Shown here piece after piece: positions 32,267 to 40,704 of a stretch of 64,000 nucleotides of DNA (its first letter is position 1; each line of letters starts with the position of its first letter). The translations under genes were made by a program, and so were the position numbers. The stretch spans positions 1 through 64,000 of the forward strand of contig NZ_ML133532.1 in NCBI RefSeq assembly GCF_003985145.1, given 5' to 3'. Under the pieces are notes generated by a model, which was not told the origin of the DNA, ran no database searches, and worked only from the letters and a program-made list of their open reading frames with translations. This DNA comes from Rhizobium anhuiense (lineage in GTDB: Bacteria > Pseudomonadota > Alphaproteobacteria > Rhizobiales > Rhizobiaceae).

Positions 32267-33412
32267 ATGCCCGCCATCTTGCGAAAGAAAATTCACGGTG
32301 CATCCACACGGGGACAGGTCATCGACGGCGCTCCGGACATCGGCGTCGCCTATCAGGTGTTTTCCGATACGGTGGTCGAAGACGTTATCGTCAAGAATTC
32401 TCCCCGCGGCTTCAAATTTCACAATGGCAAGAATCTCGTCATACGGCGCTGTGAGACCGAGAATGTGAAGGGCGACGGCATTTACCTTACAATGACGTCG
32501 GACGTGTTGCTGGAGAACAACCGCGTCGGCCCGGCGCCCGGCCAGGGAGCGGATTGCTGCCAATTCGCCTACGAAAACGACGACCGCAATGTGAGCTCCA
32601 ATGTGGTGGTTCGGGGCAACCTTTTTCTTCAGTCGCCGACCAGCACATCCAACAAGGGAGCGCTGGTTTGCGGCAGAACGCGACAATACCTTGTTGAATA
32701 CAATTTCATCGGGGGGAAGAATTTCTCCTTTTCATCGATCGGCGACGATGCCGTCGTGCGCAGTAACGTCATGCGCGACGGTAAGATGAATGATTATTCT
32801 TTCGGGTATGGGGTTGGCGATCAAGTCGACCATGCTGGCCACCATGTTTATGACAACCGGATCGAGAACAGCAATCGTGGCGTGAGTTTGAGCGGTTACT
32901 CGGACCAAAGCCTGGCATTTCGCAAAGACATGGATATCCACGATAACGTGATCAGCGAATGTGAGATCGGGTTTTTCGCCAATCGGCCGTGGTCTGGAAG
33001 TTTTCGACGCAACATATTCTTGCGGTGCAAGCAGGACATCTTTCTGAAAGGAAACGGCAAAGCGACCGCAGGGGAAGTCGAAGGCAACTATCTCAACGAC
33101 GGCAGCTTTCTGAACGTCACGCCGCCGCCGCTTCGCGTCAAGCCGGATGGAAAGGCTTCCGTTTCCTCCGGCGAATGGACATCCGAGCCCGACGAAATCC
33201 GCATCCAGTGGCGGGACAAGGGGATCGATATATCAGGCGCCAACCGGCCCTCCGTTGCGATCGAGCCTGGCATGGAATTGTCATGCGTCTTGCTGGCCCG
33301 CAAGGGGCAGAATTGGATGTTGGCGATTGCCGAGACGGCCTATGACGATTTCACGCCGCGTGCATGGCAAGAAAACATGCTGCCTTGGCAGAAGCGCTAT
33401 CTCTCGACTTAA
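32267..33412 (+). CDS. Right-handed parallel beta-helix protein
   Basis: A 381-residue protein made largely of short strand/turn repeats with N- and V-rich rungs (VEDVIVKNSPRGFKFHNGKNLVIRRCETENVKGDGIYL; VVVRGNLFLQSP; HHVYDNRIENSNRGVSLSGYS; MDIHDNVISECEIGFF). This is the pattern of pectate-lyase or NosD/AlgG-like beta-helices, which bind or cleave polysaccharides. A C-terminal beta domain follows from about residue 300. TGGAG precedes the ATG at 32267. No signal peptide is visible, which is unusual for such proteins. It converges on an O-antigen polymerase-like gene, so a polysaccharide-related role is reasonable. Confidence 0.72.
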   Translation: MPAILRKKIHGASTRGQVIDGAPDIGVAYQVFSDTVVEDVIVKNSPRGFKFHNGKNLVIRRCETENVKGDGIYLTMTSDVLLENNRVGPAPGQGADCCQFAYENDDRNVSSNVVVRGNLFLQSPTSTSNKGALVCGRTRQYLVEYNFIGGKNFSFSSIGDDAVVRSNVMRDGKMNDYSFGYGVGDQVDHAGHHVYDNRIENSNRGVSLSGYSDQSLAFRKDMDIHDNVISECEIGFFANRPWSGSFRRNIFLRCKQDIFLKGNGKATAGEVEGNYLNDGSFLNVTPPPLRVKPDGKASVSSGEWTSEPDEIRIQWRDKGIDISGANRPSVAIEPGMELSCVLLARKGQNWMLAIAETAYDDFTPRAWQENMLPWQKRYLST

Positions 33413-33462
33413 TCGCCACACTGAGACCAGGCGGAGTGGAGCCCCCGTGAAGCCTCCGTGTC

Positions 33463-34797
33463 TCAAGCCTCACGCGGTCTCCGGTTTGCCAACAGCCTCG
33501 GACGCAGCTCGGAGAGTGCAATCACAGTGTGTGGCCAGAGAATAAAAGGTGCGAGCATCATCCCTGCCTCTGTCATGGATCCAAGCATGATCAGGATGAT
33601 AATCACGATCTCCTTCCGTCTGGCGCCCGATCGCTCTTGATCGGCTTCGACGATTGTCATCTTCCGGAACAGACGAGTCACCAAAAACAAGACCCATGCG
33701 CCTATACCGGGAATGCCGATATTGAGGGCAAGTTCGAGGTAGGTGTTGTGCGTCGACCGCGCGTCGAACGTCACCTTGACGTATTCCTCCATGACATCGG
33801 GCTGGCGGAACATCGCAAAGCCATAGCCGGTTAAAGGCCTATCCCATATCAGCGGAAACAGCTGTTCCCAGATGTTGGTGCGCCCCGAGAAAGTAAGGTC
33901 TTTGCCGAAAGCTTCAGCAACGGCAGAGGCCACACCCAAATAAATGAAACTGGCGGCAAAACCCACCAGAAGAAACAGCAGGGCGACGACAAATGAGCGA
34001 AAAAGGCGATTTGGATAGACGTGGATAATCCGGATCGCATACAGCATGACACTGCCGAACATCGTCAATACAACCGCGGTCGACGACTTTGTCGCTACAA
34101 TCAAAGCGAGGAGGCAAAGCATCGCAGCCCACCGTACAAGCGTGCTGTAACGAAGTCGGCCTAGCTTCTGCGTCGACAACAGACACACAAAGCTGACCGA
34201 GCAAAATTGTCCCAACGTATTCTTGTGGTAAAACGCCCCCTTTACCATGCCGGCATAGCTGCCACGCATGATGGCAAATTGCGGGAAAGCGGCAGTATAG
34301 AGAACATTGATAAATGCGGCCGCGATCGCAAAACGCCCCAGGATGCGAAACGCTTCCACGTTGCCATACCGCGCGCGATAAAGCAGCGGCGGGAGCGCAA
34401 GAACAATGACGGCGGCCAATCCCTTTAAAGACGCCCCTCTGTCAATCGAGAACACGATTGATGTCAGACAGGAAATGGCAACGACCCCGATGAGGGGCGA
34501 AATTCTTGAAAAGGTCCGTATGAATTGCCGTTGTTCCAACAGAAAATACAAACCGGACAACGGGATAAGGCTGTAAAGCATCAGCTTCATCGGAAGCGGG
34601 TCTACCGACGCGCCGTCATCGAAATTTGCCGGCAGTCCGTACCACATGCCGGTCGCCCGCCAAAGTGCGGCGTAGAATGCGACAGTAAGCACCAGCTTCG
34701 CCAGCACGTCCCGTCTGACGCGCCATCTGGAAGCAGTCCGCCGACGGTGGCTGCCTTGATAATAGTCTCGTGCTATAGACGCGTCTTGTATCGCCAT
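33463..34797 (-). CDS. O-antigen ligase/polymerase-like membrane protein (Wzy_C type)
   Basis: A 444-residue membrane protein with about ten to twelve helices. The conserved Wzy/WaaL region is seen as GMVKGAFYHKNTLGQFCSV and, in the large periplasmic loop, FSGRTNIWEQLFPLIWDRPLTGYGF followed by DARSTHNTYLELALNIGIPG, the diagnostic block of the O-antigen ligase family, which includes ExoQ-type exopolysaccharide polymerases. The N-terminus is basic and cytosolic. It would join or polymerise lipid-linked oligosaccharide units. No glycosyltransferase genes surround it, so it may serve a polysaccharide made elsewhere. Confidence 0.83.
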   Translation of the reverse strand: MAIQDASIARDYYQGSHRRRTASRWRVRRDVLAKLVLTVAFYAALWRATGMWYGLPANFDDGASVDPLPMKLMLYSLIPLSGLYFLLEQRQFIRTFSRISPLIGVVAISCLTSIVFSIDRGASLKGLAAVIVLALPPLLYRARYGNVEAFRILGRFAIAAAFINVLYTAAFPQFAIMRGSYAGMVKGAFYHKNTLGQFCSVSFVCLLSTQKLGRLRYSTLVRWAAMLCLLALIVATKSSTAVVLTMFGSVMLYAIRIIHVYPNRLFRSFVVALLFLLVGFAASFIYLGVASAVAEAFGKDLTFSGRTNIWEQLFPLIWDRPLTGYGFAMFRQPDVMEEYVKVTFDARSTHNTYLELALNIGIPGIGAWVLFLVTRLFRKMTIVEADQERSGARRKEIVIIILIMLGSMTEAGMMLAPFILWPHTVIALSELRPRLLANRRPREA

Positions 34798-35278
34798 TAA
34801 GAGCTCTTCTATCTCATGTTCGGGGATGTTCCTATTCGAAATAGGACTGAGCCAAAATTACAATTTACCTCTGCTGGACTCTGTATGCGACATTGAAATC
34901 ATCGACACTGGTTTCTGTCTACGACCCATCACAAATCGATAGATTTCGATCGGTTGACCACTCCCACAATCCAAAACAGCCGACACGTCGCTCTTCCTGC
35001 AGTATATGGTTGGCGCGAAATTCATGAGCCAGACCAACGAGTTATTGCTGCAGTTCCTGCTTTAACCCGCCATGTGGCGCCACTTTAAGCCATATCATTC
35101 CTCGAATCCAGTTTGCTAAACCTTCCAATATGTCGCGCCCAACTGGTTCGAGCCACCCGCTGCCGCGCGCCGGGACGCTGGCTGTCGTCGTCAATCGAAA
35201 CCTCATCAGCTCCCGGAACCAAAGACCGAACAGGCCGTTGATAACGATGCCCAACCATGTCCGGGAGGCAGGACAGAC
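34798..35278. other. Intergenic region between the polymerase-like gene and ku
   Basis: No gene is supported in these 481 bases. A palindrome CCTATT-CGA-AATAGG (34831-34845) lies 34 bases upstream of the polymerase-like gene and may be an operator for it. Promoters for both divergent genes must lie here. Confidence 0.45.
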
Positions 35279-36082
35279 ATGGCACGTCAGACATTCTGGA
35301 AAGGCTATCTCAAGCTCTCGCTCGTCACCGCCGCCGTCTCGCTGACGCCGGCCACGACCGAAAGCAACAAGGTTCGTTTCCATGTCCTCAATCGCCAGAC
35401 GAAGAACCGCGTCGAAAGCCGTTATGTCGACAGCGTCACTCACAAACCTGTGGCCGAGCGGGACCAGGTGAAGGGTTATCCGCGCGGCGAGGACGATTAT
35501 GTTCTGCTCGAAGACGAGGAAATCGAGGAGGTCGGGCTCGAAAGCACCCGCACCATCGACATCGACAGTTTCGTGCCGCGCGGCTCGATCGACTGGATCT
35601 GGTACGACAAGCCGCATTTTCTGGCGCCCGAGGACAAGGTCGGGGTGGAAGCCTTCTGCGTCATCCGCGAGGCGATGAAGGCGAATGATGTCGTCGGCAT
35701 CGCCCGTCTGGTTCTCTATCGTCGCGAGCGTGCCGTGCTCTTGGAGCCGCAAGGCAAAGGCATCGTTCTCTGGACGCTGCGTTATGGCGACGAGGTGCGT
35801 GATCCCATTGCCGAACTCGATAGCAACACCGAGATCGACAGCAAGCTGCTGACGCTGATGAAGCAACTGGTGAAGGAAGAGACCAAGGATTGGAGCCCCA
35901 CCATGGTGCAGGATCCGATTCAGAAACGCCTGAAGGCGATGATCCGCGGCAAACAGAAGAGCCTGAAGAAGACCGCATCCGCGAAAAAGCCTGCCCCGGT
36001 GAAATCGACCGGCAACGTCATCAACATCATGGATGCGTTGAAAAAGAGCCTGGCTGCTGAGAGCGGGCGCAAACCGCATTAG
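35279..36082 (+). CDS. ku: Ku protein (non-homologous end joining)
   Basis: A 267-residue bacterial Ku. The N-terminal ARQTFWKGYLKLSLVTAAVSLTPAT and the block NKVRFHVLNRQTKNRVESRYVDS are the family hallmarks; the central beta-barrel ring domain reaches about residue 200. The C-terminal tail is lysine-rich (KQKSLKKTASAKKPAP), as in Ku proteins that recruit LigD and extend DNA binding. GGAGGCAGGA precedes the ATG. It converges on ligD and, with the second ku at 38617, could form homo- or heterodimeric rings at DNA ends. Expression in stress or stationary phase is typical for rhizobial Ku, but no promoter element shows this here. Confidence 0.95.
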   Translation: MARQTFWKGYLKLSLVTAAVSLTPATTESNKVRFHVLNRQTKNRVESRYVDSVTHKPVAERDQVKGYPRGEDDYVLLEDEEIEEVGLESTRTIDIDSFVPRGSIDWIWYDKPHFLAPEDKVGVEAFCVIREAMKANDVVGIARLVLYRRERAVLLEPQGKGIVLWTLRYGDEVRDPIAELDSNTEIDSKLLTLMKQLVKEETKDWSPTMVQDPIQKRLKAMIRGKQKSLKKTASAKKPAPVKSTGNVINIMDALKKSLAAESGRKPH

Positions 36083-36104
36083 GCGAAAGGGTATTGCCGA
36101 TCCG

Positions 36105-38615
36105 CTATCGCTTCTTCTTTTCCAGCGGTTTCGCTGCCGCGAAAAACCCGTCCCAAGGATCTCTCGGCAAGGCGTCCAGCCGCGTCGGCGTGTTGTCCAC
36201 CGTGAAATAGGCCGGCCCGATGTCGGCGGTGAGCTCATCCCATTCCAGTGGCATCGACACCGCAGCCCCCGGCCTTGCCCGCGTCGAATAGGGGGCGACC
36301 GCCGTATTGCCGCGGCCGTTGCGGAGATAGTCGATGAAGATCCTTCCCTGGCGCTTGGCTTTGGTCGCCGTCGCGAGATAGCGCTGGGGATCGTCGGCCG
36401 ACATGCTGTCGGCAAGCCATTTGGCAAAGCCCTTCACCTCCAGCCAGCCGGCTTTCGGTGCAAGCGGCGTCACCACATGCAGCCCCTTGCCGCCTGTGGT
36501 CTTGACGAAAGCGGCGAGACCCTCGGCCTCCAGCCGTTCCTTCAATTCGTAAGCCGCGGCGATCACATTCTCCCACGCCACCTCCTCGCCGGGGTCGAGG
36601 TCCATGGTGATCATATCAGGCTTTTCCCAATTGTCGGTCGTCGCACCCCAGGGGTGGATTTCCAGCACGGCCGATTGCACCAGCGCCACGACGCCATCGA
36701 AATCGGTAATGCGCAGCAGCTTCTCGCCCTGCTTGTCCTTCGGATCGGTTATCTCGCCGATATGCGGATTCATGCCCTTCCAGGCATGTTTCTGGAAGAA
36801 CCGCTGCCGGCCCTTGATCCCGTCGGGCAGACGCAGCAGCGCCAGGGGCCGGTTGACGACATAGGGCGCCATGAAGCGCCAGACCTGGGCGTAGTAATTC
36901 GCCAGGCCCTCCTTGGTAACGCCCTCGTCCGGCCAGTAGATGCGGTCGGGATGGGTGAGCGCCACCGCCGATTTCGGCAAAGCGCGAGCTGTGGTCTTTT
37001 CCGTTTCGCGCGTCACGTCCTTTGCCGGCTTGTCCTCGCGCAGGCCGCGGAAGGCGGCATGGCGCAGATTGCCGTCGGCCGACCAGGCGCGGAATTCCAC
37101 TTCGCCGACCAGTTGCGGTTTCACATAGATCAGCCCGCGCCGTTCCTCCGATGTCAGTTTGTCGTCGAAGGAATTCTCGCTCTGCGTCAGCCGCGACAGC
37201 TTCTCATGGAGCATCTGCGCCGTTGCCACCGTATAGCCGGTGCCGACACGGCCGACATGTTTGAGTTCGCCGTTTTGGTAATACCCCATCGCCAGCGAGC
37301 CGATCGCATTCTTCATCGATGTCGACGGAACGTAGCCGCCGATGACGAATTCCTGCCGATGCGAGCATTTCGACTTGATCCAATCGCCCTTCCGTCCCGA
37401 CGTATATTTGCTGTCACGCAGCTTGGAGATCACGCCTTCGAGGCTGAGCCGGCAGGCATGGTCGAGCACCAGTCCGCCGCTTTCGTTGAAATGCGCGCTG
37501 TAGCGCAGCTTGTCGTCGTCGCCGGGTATCAGGGTTTCGAGCAGATGTTTGCGATCGAGGAGCGTCGCGTTGAGCAGGCTGTGGCCGTCGAGATACAGAA
37601 GATCGAAGGCATAGAAGACGAAGCGATCATCGCGGCCTTGGCTCAAATCCTGCTGCAGCGCCGAGAAATCCGAAGCGCCAGTATCGCGCTCGACGACGAT
37701 CTCGCCGTCGATCACCGCCGATCGCACCGGCAGGGCGGCGAAGGCATCGAGTACGGCCTTGCCGAATTTTGCCGTCCAGTCGAGCCCGCTGCGGGTCAGC
37801 ATCTTGACCTCCCCGTCCCGGATCCGCACCTGCAGGCGATAGCCGTCGAACTTGATCTCATGGATCCACCGATCGTCCGCCGGCGGCTTCGGCTTCAGCT
37901 TGGCAAGGGCCGGTTCGATGAAATCCGGCATCGCGGCCTTGCGCGCGCCCTTCGGCCAGTCGCGTTCCCGGGGTGCGGCGGCTTTTGCCTTCGGAGCCGG
38001 TCTTTTGACGGCAATCCCTTTGCCGTTCTTCGCTTTCGAATTCCAGGTCGCTTCGGGATTATCCGCCACCTCTTCGAGCTGCCGGCCCGTTTTGGCTGAT
38101 TCCGGCCGTTCGTCGAGGATGTCGCCGTCATGGCGCGCCTCGGCGTCGTCGCCCTTGATCAAGAGCCAGTTCTCACGCTTTTCACCGGGCCGGCCGTGCA
38201 TGCGCACGAGATGCCAGCGGCCTTTCAGCTTCTCGCCGTCGAGTTCGAATTCCATATGGCCTTTGCGGTAGGCCTTGTGCGCATCGCCATGCGGCGTCCA
38301 GGTGCCGCGATCCCAGACGATGACGGTGCCGCCGCCATATTGCCCCTTCGGGATAATGCCCTCGAAATCGCCATAGGAGAGCGGGTGATCTTCGACATGC
38401 ACGGCGAGCCGCTTATCCTCCGGGTTGAGGCTTGGTCCTTTCGTCACCGCCCAGCTCTTCAGCACCCCATCCATCTCCAGCCGGAAATCATAGTGCAGCC
38501 GGGTCGCATCGTGCTTCTGAATGACGAAGCTGTTGCCGCTGCTGCGGCCCTTTTGTCCGCGTGGCTCGGGGGTGAGCTTGAAATTGCGTTTCGCCTGATA
38601 GGTTTCGAGAGCCAT
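36105..38615 (-). CDS. ligD: Multifunctional DNA ligase LigD
   Basis: An 836-residue ATP-dependent NHEJ ligase with domains in the order phosphoesterase, ligase, polymerase. Residues 1-160 form the 3'-phosphoesterase domain (FVIQKHDATRLHYDFRLEMDGVLKSWAVTKGPS). The ligase domain has the nucleotidyl-lysine motif EIKFDGYRLQ near residue 252. The C-terminal primase-polymerase domain starts near residue 560 (LTHPDRIYWPDEGVTK) and holds the DLDPGE metal motif and KTTGGKGLHVV. The gene starts two bases after the upstream ku stop. It seals and edits double-strand breaks with Ku. Confidence 0.96.
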   Translation of the reverse strand: MALETYQAKRNFKLTPEPRGQKGRSSGNSFVIQKHDATRLHYDFRLEMDGVLKSWAVTKGPSLNPEDKRLAVHVEDHPLSYGDFEGIIPKGQYGGGTVIVWDRGTWTPHGDAHKAYRKGHMEFELDGEKLKGRWHLVRMHGRPGEKRENWLLIKGDDAEARHDGDILDERPESAKTGRQLEEVADNPEATWNSKAKNGKGIAVKRPAPKAKAAAPRERDWPKGARKAAMPDFIEPALAKLKPKPPADDRWIHEIKFDGYRLQVRIRDGEVKMLTRSGLDWTAKFGKAVLDAFAALPVRSAVIDGEIVVERDTGASDFSALQQDLSQGRDDRFVFYAFDLLYLDGHSLLNATLLDRKHLLETLIPGDDDKLRYSAHFNESGGLVLDHACRLSLEGVISKLRDSKYTSGRKGDWIKSKCSHRQEFVIGGYVPSTSMKNAIGSLAMGYYQNGELKHVGRVGTGYTVATAQMLHEKLSRLTQSENSFDDKLTSEERRGLIYVKPQLVGEVEFRAWSADGNLRHAAFRGLREDKPAKDVTRETEKTTARALPKSAVALTHPDRIYWPDEGVTKEGLANYYAQVWRFMAPYVVNRPLALLRLPDGIKGRQRFFQKHAWKGMNPHIGEITDPKDKQGEKLLRITDFDGVVALVQSAVLEIHPWGATTDNWEKPDMITMDLDPGEEVAWENVIAAAYELKERLEAEGLAAFVKTTGGKGLHVVTPLAPKAGWLEVKGFAKWLADSMSADDPQRYLATATKAKRQGRIFIDYLRNGRGNTAVAPYSTRARPGAAVSMPLEWDELTADIGPAYFTVDNTPTRLDALPRDPWDGFFAAAKPLEKKKR

Positions 38616-38616
38616 C

Positions 38617-39471
38617 TCAGCTTGCCTTCTTGCTGTGGCTGTCGCTGCGGGCCGGCGCCTTCTTCTTTGCCGGATCCTTCGTTGCTGGGGCCTTGCCGCT
38701 CATCTTCGCGCTCTGGCGCAGCGCCTCCATCAGGTCGACGACCTTGCGCTCCGGCTGCTTCTTCTTCTTCGGCGGTGCCCGGCCCTCGATCTTCGCCTTC
38801 ACCAGTTCGACGAGGGCAGCCTCGTAACGATCCTCATATTCGCTTGGTTCGAAGCTGGCCTGCTTGGTGCCGATGATATGGCCGGCAAGCTCGATCATCT
38901 CCTTGTCGAATTTGATGTCGGGAATGTCTTTGAAGACCGTATCGGCCGAGCGCACCTCGTAATCGAAGTTCAGCATCGTCGCGACGATGTAGTCGTCATG
39001 AGGGCGGATCAGCAGCGTCCGGTTGCGCCGGAAAAGCACGGCTTCGGCGAGTGCTGCGACCTTGCCGTCGCGCATGCCCCTGGCGATCAGCGACAACGCC
39101 TCCTCGTCATGCTCGTCCACGGGGGCGAGATAGTAAGGGCGGTCGAAATAAAGCTTGTCGATCCCGTCGAGGGCGATGAAAGCCTTGATATTCAGCACCT
39201 TGTCGCTCTCCGGCATGATCTCGGCAATCTCGTCGCCCTCGATGACGATGTAGTCGCCGCTCTCAATCTGGTAGCCCTTGACCTGGTCGTCCCGCTCGAC
39301 CGGTTTGCCGGTCTCGCTGTCGACGAATTGCCGTTCCACCCGATGGCCGGTCCTGCGGTTGATGATGTTGAAGGAGACGCGGTCGGAGGAGGAAACGGCG
39401 GTGTAGAGCCCGACGGCGCAGGCAAGGTCGCCCACCTTCAGATGACCCTTCCAGCTTGCCCGAGCGGCCAT
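38617..39471 (-). CDS. ku: Second Ku protein, in operon with ligD
   Basis: A 284-residue Ku paralogue (ARASWKGHLKVGDLACAVGLYTAVSSSDRVSFNIINRRTGHRVERQFVDSETGKPV). It differs clearly from the Ku encoded at 35279, so this is an old duplication rather than a recent one. The last 60 residues are strongly basic (PPKKKKQPERK, KKKAPARSDSHSKKAS). GGAGGA precedes the ATG, and ligD follows after one base between stop and start, so this Ku is probably the main partner of this LigD. Rhizobia typically carry several ku genes. Confidence 0.95.
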   Translation of the reverse strand: MAARASWKGHLKVGDLACAVGLYTAVSSSDRVSFNIINRRTGHRVERQFVDSETGKPVERDDQVKGYQIESGDYIVIEGDEIAEIMPESDKVLNIKAFIALDGIDKLYFDRPYYLAPVDEHDEEALSLIARGMRDGKVAALAEAVLFRRNRTLLIRPHDDYIVATMLNFDYEVRSADTVFKDIPDIKFDKEMIELAGHIIGTKQASFEPSEYEDRYEAALVELVKAKIEGRAPPKKKKQPERKVVDLMEALRQSAKMSGKAPATKDPAKKKAPARSDSHSKKAS

Positions 39472-39489
39472 TCCATCCTCCGTCGCAAA

Positions 39490-39723
39490 TCAGAGCCGGC
39501 TGCCGCTCTTGTCGGTTTCGAGTTCCTGAAATGCCCAGCCGCGGCCGTCAGGCGCGGGATAGGCGAGCAGCGCATCGCCATCGCCGATCTTCTGGCGCGA
39601 CGCGGCGTCCTTGGCATGGAAGATCGCTTCATCAGCCGTCGCATAGGTTTCCGAAAGCGTATCGCCGAGCTTATAGGCCCAGCCATTGTCATGCGGGACG
39701 ACCTGGTAGGTGATATCGGCCAT
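39490..39723 (-). CDS. Small DUF2188-like protein
   Basis: A 77-residue protein (MADITYQVVPHDNGWAYKLGDTLSETYATADEAIFHAKDAASRQ...). The layout of V-x-P-x-x-x-G-W then a helix and a final strand (YPAPDGRGWAFQEL) resembles DUF2188-type small beta-alpha-beta proteins, which are often stress-associated. AGGAGA precedes the ATG at 39723. It lies 18 bases upstream of the ku-ligD operon and is co-oriented, so it may be co-transcribed with them. Confidence 0.72.
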   Translation of the reverse strand: MADITYQVVPHDNGWAYKLGDTLSETYATADEAIFHAKDAASRQKIGDGDALLAYPAPDGRGWAFQELETDKSGSRL

Positions 39724-39778
39724 TTCGGATCTCCTCTTCTCAATTAAATAGGGAGCATGATGGCGTTGGCATCCTGCT

Positions 39779-40039
39779 CTAGTTCCGATTTGTTTTGCGC
39801 CGTTCATCGAGGGCGATGATCTTCTCCAGCGATGCGATATCCTCGCTGGTGACGACGGGAACCGGATCGGCCGCGATCGCCTCCAGCACCTCCTTCGAGA
39901 CGGCGCCGTTGCGGATCGCCCATTCCAGCGTTTCGCGCGTCTCCCGCTCGGCTTTCAGCTGCGCATAGAGCGCAACGATCAGCCGATCACGAGCATCCAT
40001 CCGCCGGCCTTGGTTATCCATGCTGCGGACGTGCACCAT
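39779..40039 (-). CDS. Small hypothetical protein, 86 aa
   Basis: I do not recognise this protein. It is helical and charged (RDRLIVALYAQLKAERETRETLEWAIRNGAVSKEVLEAIAADP...), without membrane segments or cysteines, and likely coiled-coil in the first half. The ATG at 40039 is preferred because AAGGTGG lies 6 bases before it; an in-frame ATG at 40021 is the alternative. It is in the same orientation as the DUF2188-like, ku and ligD genes, 55 bases upstream. Confidence 0.6.
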   Translation of the reverse strand: MVHVRSMDNQGRRMDARDRLIVALYAQLKAERETRETLEWAIRNGAVSKEVLEAIAADPVPVVTSEDIASLEKIIALDERRKTNRN

Positions 40040-40182
40040 CGCAATCCACCTTTGTCACTGATTTCGTTCAGGTGTATTCAACTGATGAGGGATGGAAAGG
40101 TTCCGAAACCGGTGGGCGGGCTTTGCCATCGCCGCATCAGGCGGAATCGCCATCCGCAGGATATTTGCGAGAGGATTTCAAT

Positions 40183-40611
40183 ATGGCCGATCTCAAGATT
40201 CGCCCCCGCCCGACCGGCGCCACCGCCGTGGTCGGCCGCACCGGTTTCCCGCACGTCATCTCCGCCACCAAGGGCGAGATCGATATCGTCACCGCGCCGT
40301 CGCAGCCGGGCTTCAATCCGCTCGACCTGCTCTATTCCTCGCTCTCGGCCTGCCTGGTGCTCAGCGCCCGCATCGTCGCCAGCCAGATGGGCGTTCTCGA
40401 CAAGATCAGCGAGATCACTGCCGACGTCACCGGCGAGAAGGCGACGGAAGGCCTTTCGCGCGTTGCCAAGTTCAACATCGCCTTCTCGATCAAGGGTGAT
40501 ATCGACGAGGAGACCCGGCAGAAGATCGCCCACGCCGCCGAGAACGAGATCTGCACGGTGAGCAACACCATCCGCGGCAATCCCGAATTCTCGACGACAA
40601 TATCGGGATAA
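40183..40611 (+). CDS. OsmC/Ohr family peroxiredoxin-like protein
   Basis: A 142-residue protein of the OsmC/YhfA family. The two family cysteines are present in SSLSACLVLSARI and NEICTVSNT. In Ohr/OsmC these form the peroxidatic and resolving pair that reduces organic hydroperoxides with lipoylated proteins. The body (GFPHVISATKGEIDIVTAPSQPGFNPLDLLYSSLSACL) fits the YhfA branch better than Ohr. The ATG at 40183 has GAGAGGATTT upstream. It is monocistronic. Confidence 0.85.
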   Translation: MADLKIRPRPTGATAVVGRTGFPHVISATKGEIDIVTAPSQPGFNPLDLLYSSLSACLVLSARIVASQMGVLDKISEITADVTGEKATEGLSRVAKFNIAFSIKGDIDEETRQKIAHAAENEICTVSNTIRGNPEFSTTISG

Positions 40612-40704
40612 GCCTATAAAAATTATAGACAATAGCGGCGGAAGGATTGCGCGACCGCTGCCCCGCTTCTATGCTCGGATATCGAAGCAACGATCCCGGC
40701 CACC

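Noticed and set aside
35042..36427. 461-codon open frame on the minus strand
   Set aside because: It covers ku on the opposite strand and crosses the end of ligD. Ku is complete and well supported.
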